Source: Acidiphilium acidophilum
Lineage (GTDB): Bacteria; Pseudomonadota; Alphaproteobacteria; Acetobacterales; Acetobacteraceae
Assembly (NCBI RefSeq): GCF_033842475.1
Contig: NZ_JAWXYB010000018.1
Span: forward strand, 434,001-498,000
Direction of reading: 5' to 3'
Length of the DNA: 64,000 nt
The translations under genes and the position numbers were made by a program. Below are positions 1 through 9,621 of this stretch, piece by piece. Every line of letters begins with the position of its first letter. Within the stretch, counting starts at the first letter, position 1. The notes beneath the pieces were generated by a model. The model made no database searches and was not told the DNA's origin. It saw only the letters and a list, made by a program, of their open reading frames with translations.

Positions 1-1
1 G

Positions 2-526
2 GCGGAGGACAATCCCGCCTGGTTCATCCATGGCGGCGTCATCCCCGATTCATCCGGCAGCCCGGTGCCGTTCGGCATGCTGCTCAACCTCGCCTCGGTG
101 GTGAACGCTGAAACGCCGGACATGCTTTGGGGCTTCATCCGCGCCTACCGCCCGGATGCAACCCCCGAGGCCTCGCCGTTCCTGGCCCGGCTGGTCGATT
201 TCGCGGTGAAATATTACCAGGATTTCGTCAAGCCGACCAAGCGATACCGCGCGGCGATCGACCTTGAACGCGCGGCGCTGGAAGACCTCGCCACGGCACT
301 CGCTGACCAGCCTGCGGATGCCGAGGCATTGCAGACCCTGCTGTACGATATCGGCAAGCGCCACCCTTTCGCCTCGCTGCGCGACTGGTTCGCCTGTCTT
401 TATCAGGTGCTGCTCGGCCAGAGCGACGGCCCGCGATTCGGCGGGTTCATCGCCCTTTACGGCGTGAAACCGACGATCAGCCTGATCGGGCAAGCTCTCG
501 CGCGGGAGCAGGATGCCGCCGATTGA
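2..526 (+). CDS. lysK: Class I lysyl-tRNA synthetase, C-terminal part
   Basis: The reading frame is open from the window edge to a TGA, so only the last 174 or so residues are seen. The enzyme charges tRNA-Lys with lysine in the cytoplasm; alphaproteobacteria commonly use this class I form rather than class II LysS. Recognition rests on the C-terminal anticodon-binding region: a segment reading PFGMLLNLASVVNAE, then LWGFIRAY, and the ending FACLYQVLLGQSDGPRFGGF followed by IALYGV, which matches the LysK tail. The HIGH and KMSKS-type motifs would lie upstream of the window. The gene converges on the leftward glycosyltransferase and the two coding regions overlap tail to tail by 50 bp. Confidence 0.9.
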   Translation, partial: AEDNPAWFIHGGVIPDSSGSPVPFGMLLNLASVVNAETPDMLWGFIRAYRPDATPEASPFLARLVDFAVKYYQDFVKPTKRYRAAIDLERAALEDLATALADQPADAEALQTLLYDIGKRHPFASLRDWFACLYQVLLGQSDGPRFGGFIALYGVKPTISLIGQALAREQDAAD

Positions 527-1706
527 GCACCCGCTCGAAAATCGCCCGCTGGCCGGCGCTGATCGTGCGCCAGTCATGCGCGGCGGCGTAGGCGACCGTC
601 GCCCCGCGTGAAGGCGGGTCGCGCAGCACATCATCAAGGGCACGGGCGAGTGCTGCGGGCGTGAAATCGTCAGCGATCACCCCGGCGGCGCGATCGCGCA
701 CCACCTCGTCATTGCCCGCGGCGGGCGAGGCGACCACCGGCGTGCCGCAGGCCATCGCTTCGAGCAGCACGTTCGCCCAGCCTTCGCGGCTGGAGGCGAG
801 GATCAGGGCTTCGGCCCCGCTGTAATAGAGCGGCAGGGACGATTGCGGCAGCGCTCCGGCCAGATGGACGCGATCGGCCACGCCCAGTCGCGCGGCCAGC
901 CGGGTGAGGGTCTGCCGCTCCGGACCTTCCCCGATGATGACGAGGTCGGGCGTCGCCACACCCGATCGGGCGCGCAGGGCGAACGCCTCGATCACCCGGT
1001 CGTGCCCCTTGCGTTCGATCAGATGCCCGACCGAGACGCAATAGGGGCGGGTCCGTCCGAGCGACTGCCGCGCCGAGGCCGGGTCGGTCGGTTGGAACAG
1101 CGCCGTATCGACCCCGTTGCGCAGGGTGGTGATTTTGCCGCCGTCGGCCCCGAGGGCGATCAGGCCGCGCCGCAGGGCCTCGCTCACCGTGATCACCGCC
1201 TCCGCCTGGGCGACCGCCGTCCTGATCAGCGCGCGGGGACGTGCGAAATCGGGCCATTGCGTCACGTCCGAGCCACGCGCGGTGAGCACCAGCGGGCGAT
1301 TGAAATCACGCGCCACCCATGCGGCGGCGACACCATCGGGATAGAGGTAATGGGCGTCGATCAGGTCGGGGCGATAGCCGTCATCGATCAGGCGACCGAG
1401 GCTGGATTTGAGCGCGCGGTAGAGCGTGTGCGGCGTCAGCCCCTGACCGATTTTCGGGATGACGAGATAACGCGGATGACGGACATCGAGGCCGAACCGC
1501 ATCTCCTGCTGTGGTGAGGCCGCGGCCCGGGCCCAGGGGCCGAAGCGGGAATCGGTCGAGGGAAACCACGCGACCGGCGCGATGACGATGCTTTCGACAT
1601 CCTCATCCGCGACCAGATGGCGCAGCCTTGTTTCGACGAACACACCATGAGCGGGAAGGGCCCGATGCGGAAACAGCGTCGAGATCGTGACGATCCGGAT
1701 CGTCAC
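477..1706 (-). CDS. GT4-family glycosyltransferase of the EPS locus
   Basis: Predicted GT-B glycosyltransferase of about 409 residues that would transfer a sugar from a nucleotide donor onto the lipid-linked exopolysaccharide repeat at the cytoplasmic membrane face. The N-terminus has IRIVTISTLFPH and GVFVETRLRHLV. The donor-binding half has GHLIERKGHDRVIEAF, VIIGEGPE, and the EX7E-type motif SREGWANVLLEAMACGTPVV. I chose the GTG at 1706 because it overlaps the stop of the small upstream gene (GTGA) and has an AGGCGG-like ribosome site; the frame stays open further upstream but that sequence is unlike a glycosyltransferase. It is the last gene of the leftward XrtA arm. Sugar specificity cannot be read. 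Confidence 0.85.
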   Translation of the reverse strand: MTIRIVTISTLFPHRALPAHGVFVETRLRHLVADEDVESIVIAPVAWFPSTDSRFGPWARAAASPQQEMRFGLDVRHPRYLVIPKIGQGLTPHTLYRALKSSLGRLIDDGYRPDLIDAHYLYPDGVAAAWVARDFNRPLVLTARGSDVTQWPDFARPRALIRTAVAQAEAVITVSEALRRGLIALGADGGKITTLRNGVDTALFQPTDPASARQSLGRTRPYCVSVGHLIERKGHDRVIEAFALRARSGVATPDLVIIGEGPERQTLTRLAARLGVADRVHLAGALPQSSLPLYYSGAEALILASSREGWANVLLEAMACGTPVVASPAAGNDEVVRDRAAGVIADDFTPAALARALDDVLRDPPSRGATVAYAAAHDWRTISAGQRAIFERVLNRRHPAPARELARSG

Positions 1707-1942
1707 CGCCGCCTGCCGGTACCCGTGGCCCGGGGCTCCGACCGACGCGCCCGGTCCCGCCATGACGGAGCGGCGGCGCGCGGCGCGGCTTCCGGCGCCG
1801 TCGCTTGGGGGGCGGCATCGTCCGCCCAGTCGAACGGCGACCAGCGGCGTTTCGCGCCCGGTCGTTCCCGCCCCTCCTGCGCGATCCAGTAGGCAAGCCA
1901 GAGAATCACGAACAGGCCAGCCAGGAAAAATACGCCTTCCAT
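1703..1942 (-). CDS. Small single-pass membrane protein
   Basis: Predicted 79-residue protein. Residues 5-22 or so (FFLAGLFVILWLAYWIAQ) form one transmembrane helix. The rest is charged, Ala/Pro/Arg-rich and probably cytoplasmic. It starts 7 bp after the stop of the ligase gene and its stop overlaps the GTG start of the glycosyltransferase, so it looks like a translated member of the operon. I recognise no family. It could be a small partner of the polymerase or transferase; that is inference from position only. Confidence 0.6.
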   Translation of the reverse strand: MEGVFFLAGLFVILWLAYWIAQEGRERPGAKRRWSPFDWADDAAPQATAPEAAPRAAAPSWRDRARRSEPRATGTGRRR

Positions 1943-1948
1943 AAGCGC

Positions 1949-3298
1949 CTATCCCTGAATATCGCGCCGGAGGCGCCATGACGGCATCATTCCGCCGGGT
2001 TGGGCGCGGGGTGCCGGCCTTCTGGCAAGATCACGCGTGGTGCGGACCGCGCCGCGCGCCGGAACCCGCGCGACGATGGCCCCGAGCGCGCCGACGGTGA
2101 GCAGCAGCGTATAGATCAGGCTGTAATAGCCGAGCGAGAGAAACGACCCCCCGACCAGAAAGGCGATCATCGAGACCTCGATCATCCGGCAGAGTTCGTC
2201 GATCCAGCGCAGGCTGGGGTCGCCCCGGGTACGCCAGCGGATCCGGCGCAGCTTGATGACGGTGGCGATGATCAGGGCGATGAAAATCCCCAGCATGGGA
2301 AACCCGCCCTGGCTGACCAGCTGGAACCAGATGCTGTGGGTCGCGCGTTGGTGAGCCCCGGGGTAATAACGATGGATCACCGAAGGGGTCGCCGTCGCCT
2401 TGAACCCGCCGCCAGTAAGCGGATTGGCCATGGCGATGCCGAACGCCTGACGCCAGACCGTGAGGCGATCATTGGCCGAGTTGTCTTTCTGGTAATGCTG
2501 AATGCTGTACATCCGCTCGGTCCATTGCGACGGCATGATGCTGATCGCGACGATCAGCCCGATCGCGATCAGGACACCGGATTTGACCTTGCCCTTGCTG
2601 TTCCACCACAGGAAAGCACTCATCGCCCCCAGAGCGAGAAACCCGCCGCGCGAATAGGTGCCGACCACGGCGATCACGGTCAGCATCATCGCGATGGTCA
2701 TGCCGATCCGCACGATCCGGTGCGCCGAGATGACCCGCAGATAGTTCATCAGCGGCAGCACGGTGAGCAACGCGACGGCAAGCTGGTTGTTATCGGCCAG
2801 TACGCTGTTCGGCGGGCCGTAGACATGATCGCCGCCGCCGGTCAGGATAGTGAACAAGCCGCCCTTGACCCCATAATACCCGATCGCCAGCACGATCAGC
2901 CACACCAGGGCATGCACGCGCTGGCGGTTGGTCAGCAGCGCGGCAACCAGGATGAGGAACCCGAGCGATTTCAGCAGATCGGTATAGACCGGCAGCACGA
3001 TCGAACTGGGTGCCATGGCGAAGATCGTGCTGATCGTCGCCTGCGCGATGAACAGAATGACGAGCACGGTGATGCTGTTGAGCTGAAACGATTTCGGCTC
3101 CCGATTGACGACGCAGCCGACCACGGTGGCCACGCCGGCGATCAGCGCGACCGGCAACGCCCCGGTCATCCCGTAGGTTTCCTGCTGCGGGCTCATGAAG
3201 GTGAAGCATTCGAACGCCACCACACCCGCCATCGGCCGGATGATCGCCAGGACCACCAGACTGACGAGAAACCCGAGAAGGATCAGACTATGCAGCAT
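1949..3298 (-). CDS. XrtA-associated Wzy/O-antigen ligase-like membrane protein
   Basis: A polytopic protein of 449 residues with about ten to twelve hydrophobic segments and a large periplasmic loop around residues 260-330, the layout of the Wzy/WaaL superfamily. Motifs include FECFTFMSPQQETYG near the N-terminus, YYGVKGGLFTI and GPPNSVLADNNQLA in the middle, and TYSRGGFLALGAM and HSIWFQLVSQGGFPML. These fit the putative O-glycosylation ligase found beside exosortase A (TIGR03097-type). It would polymerise the repeat or ligate glycan in the periplasm. The gene lies 26 bp after prsT on the same strand. Polymerase and ligase roles cannot be told apart from sequence. Confidence 0.85.
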   Translation of the reverse strand: MLHSLILLGFLVSLVVLAIIRPMAGVVAFECFTFMSPQQETYGMTGALPVALIAGVATVVGCVVNREPKSFQLNSITVLVILFIAQATISTIFAMAPSSIVLPVYTDLLKSLGFLILVAALLTNRQRVHALVWLIVLAIGYYGVKGGLFTILTGGGDHVYGPPNSVLADNNQLAVALLTVLPLMNYLRVISAHRIVRIGMTIAMMLTVIAVVGTYSRGGFLALGAMSAFLWWNSKGKVKSGVLIAIGLIVAISIMPSQWTERMYSIQHYQKDNSANDRLTVWRQAFGIAMANPLTGGGFKATATPSVIHRYYPGAHQRATHSIWFQLVSQGGFPMLGIFIALIIATVIKLRRIRWRTRGDPSLRWIDELCRMIEVSMIAFLVGGSFLSLGYYSLIYTLLLTVGALGAIVARVPARGAVRTTRDLARRPAPRAQPGGMMPSWRLRRDIQG

Positions 3299-3324
3299 CG
3301 CGCGACGCCCGGCCCCGGTTCAGC

Positions 3325-6081
3325 TCATGATTTCGAGAGGCTGGCATCGAGCTTTTCCGCCGCCGCCCGATCGGAGAACGCTGCCTTGGTCGCCAGCGCC
3401 GGCTTGAGAACCGCCGCCGCCTTGGCTTTATCCCCTGTCGCGGCCAGTACCGAAGCATAATGATACGCCACATCGGGATCGCCCGGCATGCCCTGATGCG
3501 CCTGATCGAGCAGCACGAGCGCCTGTTTCGGCTTGGATTGCCGGGCCAGAATCCATCCCAGCGTATCGGCAACCTGCGGGGTCGGGCTGATCGCATAGGC
3601 CCGCGCGGCAAGACCGGCGGCGTCCTTGTTATTCTGCTTGCCGCTGATCCAGGCGAGATTGTTCAGCGCCAGCACGTCGGTCGGCGATTTGGCGAGCGCG
3701 GCCTGATAATGCGCTGCCGCCCCGGTCAGATCGTTCGCGGCGAGTGCCACCTGTCCCGCGGCATTTTCGAGCGCCGGCAGAGGGCCGAAGGATTTGATCG
3801 CGGCATCGAGCGTGGCGGCGGCGCCGACGCGGTCGCCCGCGATCACCTGCGCTTCGGCGAGGTTGAGAGAGATCGATGCGGAGGGATGGCTGGCCGCCAG
3901 CTTGGTAAAGGCGGCCACGGCCTGTTTCGGATGTTTCTGCGCAAGCTCCAGGCTGCCGGGCAAAGTGAGCGATTGCGGCTGGTGCGCCGGATCATCCGCG
4001 AGTTCGGTCGCCGCTGCCATCGCCTTGGCCGCACCGCCCTGCTTGAATGCAAGCCCGACCTTGGCCTGGAGGAGGGCCATGTCGTGCGGCGCGGCTTTCA
4101 ACCCGTCATTGATCGCGGCTGCCGCACCGGCCTCGTCATTGTTGCTGGCATCGAGATGGGCAAGCGCCAGCCGGGCGCCGGTATTCTGCGGGTTGCTGCG
4201 GATCAACGAAGCCAGATCGGTCTTCGCCCCGGCGATATCGTGCTGCGCGAGGGCAACCTGCGCCTTGGCGGCGAGGATCAGCGGATTGCTCTGCAAGGCC
4301 GGAGAAAGCCCGTCGAGCATCGACTTCGCCTTGTCGAACTGTTTGGTCCGGATATCGAGGCTGGCGAGATCGGCAATGAAGACCGGGTTGTCGGGTGCTG
4401 CCTTGTGCGCCGCTTCCAGAACCTTCCCGGTGCCGGTGAAATCCTTGGTGCTGGCGAGCAGCGAGGCAAGGGCGGACACCGCCGCCTGATTGGTCGGATC
4501 GGCCTTCACCGCCTTGGCGGTCATCGCCTGCGCCCCGGCCTGATCGCCCTGCAACAGGTCGATATGGGCGATCCCGAGCATGGCCCCGACATTGTCGGGC
4601 TGTGCCTTCAACGTCGTGGCGTAATCGTTGCGTGCGGCGCCGAGATCGAACGTGGCGAGATGCAACTGGGCCGAGAGCAAAGCCCCGGCGGCCTTGCCTT
4701 TCAACGTGTCGAGCCGGTCGATCGCGGCCCGCGCGGTCGCATGATCGCCGCTGGCGATGGCCGCCTGCGCGAGGACGACCTGCAGCCCCGGATTCTTCGG
4801 GTCCAGCGCCGCCGCCTGCTTGAACCGGGCCACCGCGGCCTGCGGATTGCCGCTGGTGAGATCGATCTGGCCGAGATGGATCAGCGGCGCCGGTTCCTTC
4901 GGGGCGAGCCCGGCAGCCCGGACGAAATCGGATTTTGCCGCCTGAATATCGCCGATCGCCTGCTCGGCGGCGCCGTGCAGCATGGTCATGCCGAAATCCT
5001 TGTCCCGCGCCGGGCCGGCGGCATCGAGCGTGCTCAGCGCGACATGCGGGTGATTGTTCTTGAGCGCCAGCGCCGCCAGCAGACGGCGACCGGCCGGGTC
5101 GTTGGGAACCTTTGCGACATAATGTGCCGCGTCCTGTTGCGCCGCGCCGCTTTCACCGAGGTGCAGCAACGTTTCGGCCTGCAGGAAATACGTCCCCGGA
5201 ATATCCGACATAATCGGCGAAAGCCGTTGCAGCACCGTCTGCGCCGCTTTCCAGTTCTGCTGATCGACATAGAGCCCGGCCTGCAGATACAGCGCGCCGA
5301 CCGAGCCGGGCGCTATGGCGAGAACCTTGGTGATTTCGGTCTGCGCCGCCTTCGGCTTGCCGCTGGCGATCAGCGCATTCGCGAGGGTGATGCGACCGGC
5401 GACATTGGCCGGATCACGCTTGAGCAGATCCCGCAAGGTGGCAATCGCCGCATCGGGCTGATGCGCGGTCAGCGCCGCCCGCGCCTCGCTCAGCGCGACG
5501 TCGGGATCGGTCGGATCAAGCGATTTCGCCTGCGCCAGATCGTGCGCGGCGGCGGCGGCATCGCCACGTCGAAGCGCGGCCTCCTGTTTTGCGAGCCATA
5601 CGGCCGGAAGTTTGGCATCGAACGTCTCGGCACGTTTGAGGTCCGCCGTTGCGCGGTCATCGCGGTGGAGCGCGCTTTCGGCACTGGCGCGGGCCAGAGC
5701 GATCCGGGCGCCGGCGCTGCCGGTGGTGCTGCCGAGCGGAAAATCGTGCAGCAGGTCGATATAGCGGCGCTGCGCCAGATAGGAATCGAGCAGCAGCGTC
5801 AATGCCCGGTTGGGTTGATAGCCGGCGGTGCGGGCCGCGCGCGCTTCACGCTCGGCGGAGACCGGACTGCCAAGTTGCAGGTCTAGCTGGGCCAGCATGA
5901 AATTCGCCGGGCCGTTGGTCTGATGATCGCGCAGGAAATTGCGCAGCACCAGCATCGCGTCGCGTGGTTGGTCCTTCGCGAGGTAGGTCTTCGCCCGCGC
6001 GACCGGATCGGCATGCGCGAGCCCGACGGATGCGGCGGCGAGCGGCAGGGCGAGGAGAAGGGCGCGATGGATGGTTTTCAT
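3325..6081 (-). CDS. prsT: PEP-CTERM system TPR-repeat protein PrsT
   Basis: A 918-residue exported TPR protein. Residues 1-24 are a Sec signal peptide (basic MKTIHR, hydrophobic core, cut after LAHA). The remainder is a long array of roughly 34-residue tetratricopeptide repeats with recurring NP/DP turns and Ala-rich helices. Length, repeat array and position behind a PrsK/PrsR pair match PrsT (TIGR02917-type), a periplasmic or outer-membrane scaffold that accompanies exosortase A polysaccharide loci. Its ATG overlaps the prsR stop by 4 bp, so the two are probably translationally coupled. Binding partners are unknown. Confidence 0.9.
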   Translation of the reverse strand: MKTIHRALLLALPLAAASVGLAHADPVARAKTYLAKDQPRDAMLVLRNFLRDHQTNGPANFMLAQLDLQLGSPVSAEREARAARTAGYQPNRALTLLLDSYLAQRRYIDLLHDFPLGSTTGSAGARIALARASAESALHRDDRATADLKRAETFDAKLPAVWLAKQEAALRRGDAAAAAHDLAQAKSLDPTDPDVALSEARAALTAHQPDAAIATLRDLLKRDPANVAGRITLANALIASGKPKAAQTEITKVLAIAPGSVGALYLQAGLYVDQQNWKAAQTVLQRLSPIMSDIPGTYFLQAETLLHLGESGAAQQDAAHYVAKVPNDPAGRRLLAALALKNNHPHVALSTLDAAGPARDKDFGMTMLHGAAEQAIGDIQAAKSDFVRAAGLAPKEPAPLIHLGQIDLTSGNPQAAVARFKQAAALDPKNPGLQVVLAQAAIASGDHATARAAIDRLDTLKGKAAGALLSAQLHLATFDLGAARNDYATTLKAQPDNVGAMLGIAHIDLLQGDQAGAQAMTAKAVKADPTNQAAVSALASLLASTKDFTGTGKVLEAAHKAAPDNPVFIADLASLDIRTKQFDKAKSMLDGLSPALQSNPLILAAKAQVALAQHDIAGAKTDLASLIRSNPQNTGARLALAHLDASNNDEAGAAAAINDGLKAAPHDMALLQAKVGLAFKQGGAAKAMAAATELADDPAHQPQSLTLPGSLELAQKHPKQAVAAFTKLAASHPSASISLNLAEAQVIAGDRVGAAATLDAAIKSFGPLPALENAAGQVALAANDLTGAAAHYQAALAKSPTDVLALNNLAWISGKQNNKDAAGLAARAYAISPTPQVADTLGWILARQSKPKQALVLLDQAHQGMPGDPDVAYHYASVLAATGDKAKAAAVLKPALATKAAFSDRAAAEKLDASLSKS

Positions 6082-7490
6082 AGGTCTTCTGATTCCGTAA
6101 CCGTTTCGGTCTGCTGAGGGGCATAGACGTTTCTGATCAGTTCGGCGATGCCAAGCGACTCGATCAGGGCGTAGAGGGTCGGGCGGCTGACGCCGAGCAA
6201 TTTGGCTGCCGACGCGATCGATCCCTGGGCGTGGGCGACCGCCAGCTGGATCGCCTCGCGTTCGGCCTTCTGACGTGCGGCGCGCAGGTCGGGCACGGTG
6301 ACATCGGCGGGCGCCAGTTCGAGATCGGCGGGTTCGACGAAGCGGCCCTCCGCCATGATCGCACCACGCCGGATGCGGTTTTCCAGTTCGCGGATATTGC
6401 CGGGCCAGGAATGCGCGGCAAGTGCCGCCGCCGCCCGCTCCGACAGGCCGATCGCCCGCCGCCCGGACTGGCGGGCGAACCGGGTGAGGAAATACCGGCC
6501 GAGCAGCACCGGATCGCCGGGGCGCTCCCGCAAGGGCGGAATCCTGACCGAGACGATGTTGAGCCGGTAGAACAGGTCCATCCGGAACTGCTGGGTCTCG
6601 ACCAGGCGTTCGAGATTCTGGTTAGTCGCGGAAATGATCCGGGCATCGACCGGGATCGATTTTCGCCCGCCGACCCGCTCGATCACATGCTCCTGAAGAA
6701 AGCGCAGCAGTTTCACCTGCAGGCTCTGCGGGAGATCGCCGATTTCATCGAGAAACAACGTGCCCTTCTGAGCGAGTTCGACGCGGCCGAGCGTCTGGCG
6801 GACCGCTCCGGTGAACGCGCCTTTCTCATGGCCGAACAATTCGCTTTCCAGCAGGTTCTCGGGGATCGCGCCGCAATTGATCGCGATGAACGGGCCGGAT
6901 GCACGGGGGCTCAGATCATGCAGCGCGCGCGCGAGCACTTCCTTGCCGGTGCCGCTGTCGCCGAGCAGAAGGACCGGGACATCGGTCTGCGCCAGTTTTT
7001 CGATGTCGCGGCAGATTTTCAGCATCGGCTCAGCGGCGGTGATGATGCTCTTGATCGGGCTCGACCCGGTAATCGAACCCAGTGTCCGATTTTCGGCTTC
7101 GAGTTCGAACAGGCGGAATGCGCGGTCCACGATCAGGCGCAGGACGTCGATATCGACCGGCTTCTCGTAAAAATCGTGCGCGCCATGGCCGATCGCGTGA
7201 ATGGCGTTGCGCTTGGCGGCGTTGCCGGTCGCCACGATGATCTTCATGTCCGGACAGATGCTCAGCAGGTCGCGGAGCGTCGCGAACCCTTCGGTCACGC
7301 CATCGGGGTCCGGTGGCAACCCGAGGTCGATCACCGCGACGGCAGGCCGCTCGCGTTCGAGCACCGCCAGCGCTTCGGATCGGGAATTGGCGGTCAGGAC
7401 GGTACGCCCCGGAAACGCCCAGCGATACTGACGGCAGAGCCCGTCATCATCCTCGACGATCAGCAGACGGTCGCGATCGAAATCAGTCAT
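6078..7490 (-). CDS. prsR: PEP-CTERM-box sigma-54 response regulator PrsR
   Basis: A 470-residue NtrC-type activator. The receiver domain (about 1-130) has the acidic pair in LLIVEDDDG, the phosphoacceptor Asp in VIDLGLPPD and the Lys in YEKPVD. The AAA+ domain (about 150-385) has Walker A GDSGTGKE, the sigma-54 contact loop GAFTGA, Walker B LFLDEIGD and the arginine finger region. The C-terminal Fis-type helix-turn-helix reads IASAAKLLGVSRPTLY. The family (TIGR02915-type) activates sigma-54 promoters of exopolysaccharide and PEP-CTERM genes on a signal from PrsK. The gene overlaps prsK and prsT by 4 bp each. I found no canonical -24/-12 site in the intergenic regions scanned. Confidence 0.95.
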   Translation of the reverse strand: MTDFDRDRLLIVEDDDGLCRQYRWAFPGRTVLTANSRSEALAVLERERPAVAVIDLGLPPDPDGVTEGFATLRDLLSICPDMKIIVATGNAAKRNAIHAIGHGAHDFYEKPVDIDVLRLIVDRAFRLFELEAENRTLGSITGSSPIKSIITAAEPMLKICRDIEKLAQTDVPVLLLGDSGTGKEVLARALHDLSPRASGPFIAINCGAIPENLLESELFGHEKGAFTGAVRQTLGRVELAQKGTLFLDEIGDLPQSLQVKLLRFLQEHVIERVGGRKSIPVDARIISATNQNLERLVETQQFRMDLFYRLNIVSVRIPPLRERPGDPVLLGRYFLTRFARQSGRRAIGLSERAAAALAAHSWPGNIRELENRIRRGAIMAEGRFVEPADLELAPADVTVPDLRAARQKAEREAIQLAVAHAQGSIASAAKLLGVSRPTLYALIESLGIAELIRNVYAPQQTETVTESEDL

Positions 7491-9505
7491 GCGACGAGCA
7501 AATTCGCATGGGCGGCAAGCGGGTCAAGGGCAGGGAACCGCAGCGTCACCTCGGTGCCGAGATCGATCGTGCTGGCAATCGAAACGGTCCCGCCCGCCGC
7601 ATGAACCAGTTCGCGTGCCTGGAACGCGCCGAGCCCGAAACCGCTGGGCTTGGAGGAACTGAACGGGCGGAACAACTGGTCGCGGATAAAGGTATCGGAC
7701 ATGCCGGCTCCTCGGTCGGTGATCGTGATGCACAGCATGCCATCGTTTACCCTTGTCTGCACCGCGACCGTCTGACCGGGCTTCGAGGCTTCGATCGCGT
7801 TCTCGATCAGATGGTTCATCACCGCGTCGAACGCGCTCGGCTCGATGGCGACCTCGGTGGCGCGATCGTCGAGCGTCAGAAGCACGCCGATCGCCGATTT
7901 CGCCCAGGCGCTTTCGTTGAGCAGTCGAAGCCGTTCGCCAACATCGAGCCGGATCGGCGGCAGAACCTCCGGCGATTTCAGACGCGTGAGCATCGACTGG
8001 ATCTTGCCGACCGATCCGCGCAGCGTCGCCATCATGTCGTCGCGGAATGCGGGGTCGTCCATATGGTGGTCGGCGTTGGAGACCAGCAGCGCCAACTGGT
8101 TCGCAACATTTTTGATATCATGGGCAACGAAGGCGAACCGCTGGCCGGCGGCGGCAAAGCGGCGGGCTTCGGCCAGAGCTTCCGCGGCGCGCCGCTCGGC
8201 GAGCATCAACGAGATTTCCCGTGCGACGACGCGGAGCAGCGCGATCGACTCGTCGCCAAGTCCATCCCCGGCGCGCGGCTTTGCCAGCAGCACCACGCCG
8301 ATCGGTTGCGCCGAACGGGGATCGGGCAGGGCGATCGCGAGCCAGGTGTCCGGGCTGGTGATGATGATCGGCGGGCCGGACCCGAGCCGATGATGAAAGC
8401 TCTCGGAGAGCCTCGCGATGAGCGGATGCGATTCGTCGAGCGAGCCGGCGGGGGCCCTCATGTTCCATTCACCGGCAACTTCGAACGCCGGCAGGTTCGA
8501 CATGTCGTTGCGCAACAACAAGGCGCCGGCCGGGCTGTCCACCGTGTCGGCGAGAACCCGGATCACCCGTTGCGGCAGGCCGCCCTGCTCGATGGCGGCA
8601 AGCGTCTCGATACACCGCAGCCATTCCTGCCGGTAATCATAGCGCTGTGCAAAAAAATTATCGGTCACCAGGCGTCGCAGCCGCGAGCGCGCGGAGCCGG
8701 AACTCGCGAGAATTGCTACCACGATCAGGCCGATGAAGACCATGGTGATCTCGATCACCGTGCCCCAGTCCCGGCCATATCGATAGGTGCTGTAACGACC
8801 GAGCACGCTGCCCGCGAGGCCGAGGCCAACCAGGAACGACCCGCCCAGGATCAGACTCGATGTATAGAAAGCCGCGCCATGCGACATGCTGACCCGGTTG
8901 CGCCAGCGCCGCATCCGGCTTTCCGACCCGATGAACAGCGGCATGACCAGGATATAGACGACCGCCTGCGCCTGCAGCAGGCTGATCGACAGACGATGAT
9001 GAACGATCGCCTCGCCGTAGAGAACGAATGTAAAGACCGCCATGACGGCAATCGCGATCAGGGGCAGGTTCAGATGCCATCTGATATCGTCATCGGCATT
9101 GCGATAGACGTTTTCGATCAGGATCAGGATGATCAGGGCGAAGAACAGACGCGCCTCGACCACAATCCCCTCTTCGCTCGCGGCGGCAACGAGAGCGACG
9201 AGGGCCGCGATCATCGCTACCGCCAGACAACAGACGATCGCAACCGTCGTGGCGCGACGGAGCCTGACATTCGATTCGGGAGTGAACCGCCGCGACAGGG
9301 CTCCGATCACTCCGAGCCAGCCCGCCGTCTGAAGAAACCACGCAGCGTCCTGCAACGCGGGATAGATCAGAAAGCTGAGTGCCCAAACCGCAGTGAGGAA
9401 TCCCGCGAGTGCGATAGCCGGCGTACGCCGCAGTCCGATCAGCCCGATTGCAAGAAGGCCGTAGGCAATCGAGGTCAGCGAATAGGTCAAAGCAAGGATC
9501 GTCAT
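7487..9505 (-). CDS. prsK: PEP-CTERM system sensor histidine kinase PrsK
   Basis: A 672-residue membrane sensor kinase. The N-terminal 270 residues hold about eight transmembrane helices, followed by a GAF-like region and a kinase core. The phosphoacceptor region reads AFVAHDIKNVANQLALL; the ATPase domain has the N box NHLIENAIEAS, G1 ITDRGAGM and G2 SGFGLGAFQARELV. This is the PrsK architecture (TIGR02916-type), partner of PrsR. I take the ATG at 9505, where the first membrane helix begins; an in-frame TTG at 9577 would add 24 polar residues. The start lies inside the 3' end of the split sugar transferase, so the IS insertion just upstream may change its expression. Confidence 0.92.
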   Translation of the reverse strand: MTILALTYSLTSIAYGLLAIGLIGLRRTPAIALAGFLTAVWALSFLIYPALQDAAWFLQTAGWLGVIGALSRRFTPESNVRLRRATTVAIVCCLAVAMIAALVALVAAASEEGIVVEARLFFALIILILIENVYRNADDDIRWHLNLPLIAIAVMAVFTFVLYGEAIVHHRLSISLLQAQAVVYILVMPLFIGSESRMRRWRNRVSMSHGAAFYTSSLILGGSFLVGLGLAGSVLGRYSTYRYGRDWGTVIEITMVFIGLIVVAILASSGSARSRLRRLVTDNFFAQRYDYRQEWLRCIETLAAIEQGGLPQRVIRVLADTVDSPAGALLLRNDMSNLPAFEVAGEWNMRAPAGSLDESHPLIARLSESFHHRLGSGPPIIITSPDTWLAIALPDPRSAQPIGVVLLAKPRAGDGLGDESIALLRVVAREISLMLAERRAAEALAEARRFAAAGQRFAFVAHDIKNVANQLALLVSNADHHMDDPAFRDDMMATLRGSVGKIQSMLTRLKSPEVLPPIRLDVGERLRLLNESAWAKSAIGVLLTLDDRATEVAIEPSAFDAVMNHLIENAIEASKPGQTVAVQTRVNDGMLCITITDRGAGMSDTFIRDQLFRPFSSSKPSGFGLGAFQARELVHAAGGTVSIASTIDLGTEVTLRFPALDPLAAHANLLVA

Positions 9506-9613
9506 GATCGTGACTACCCGCGTGCTGGAAAAATCAGCGAGCACCCTCCCGGAATATGATGACACGAATGGTCGCAAGGCAAATTCTGATATCCATCATT
9601 AGGCTGCGATGCT

Positions 9614-9621
9614 TAATATAA
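9614..9621. repeat. Target site duplication, left copy
   Basis: TAATATAA directly before the first base of the insertion element. It is identical to the 8 bases directly after the element, and 8 bp is the usual duplication length for IS1595-family insertions. Confidence 0.95.

Noticed and set aside
3460-5886. A long rightward open frame (about 808 codons) opposite prsT
   Set aside because: It is an Arg/Gly/Leu-rich shadow of a GC-rich TPR gene, has no ribosome site or family motif, and PrsT on the other strand is clear.
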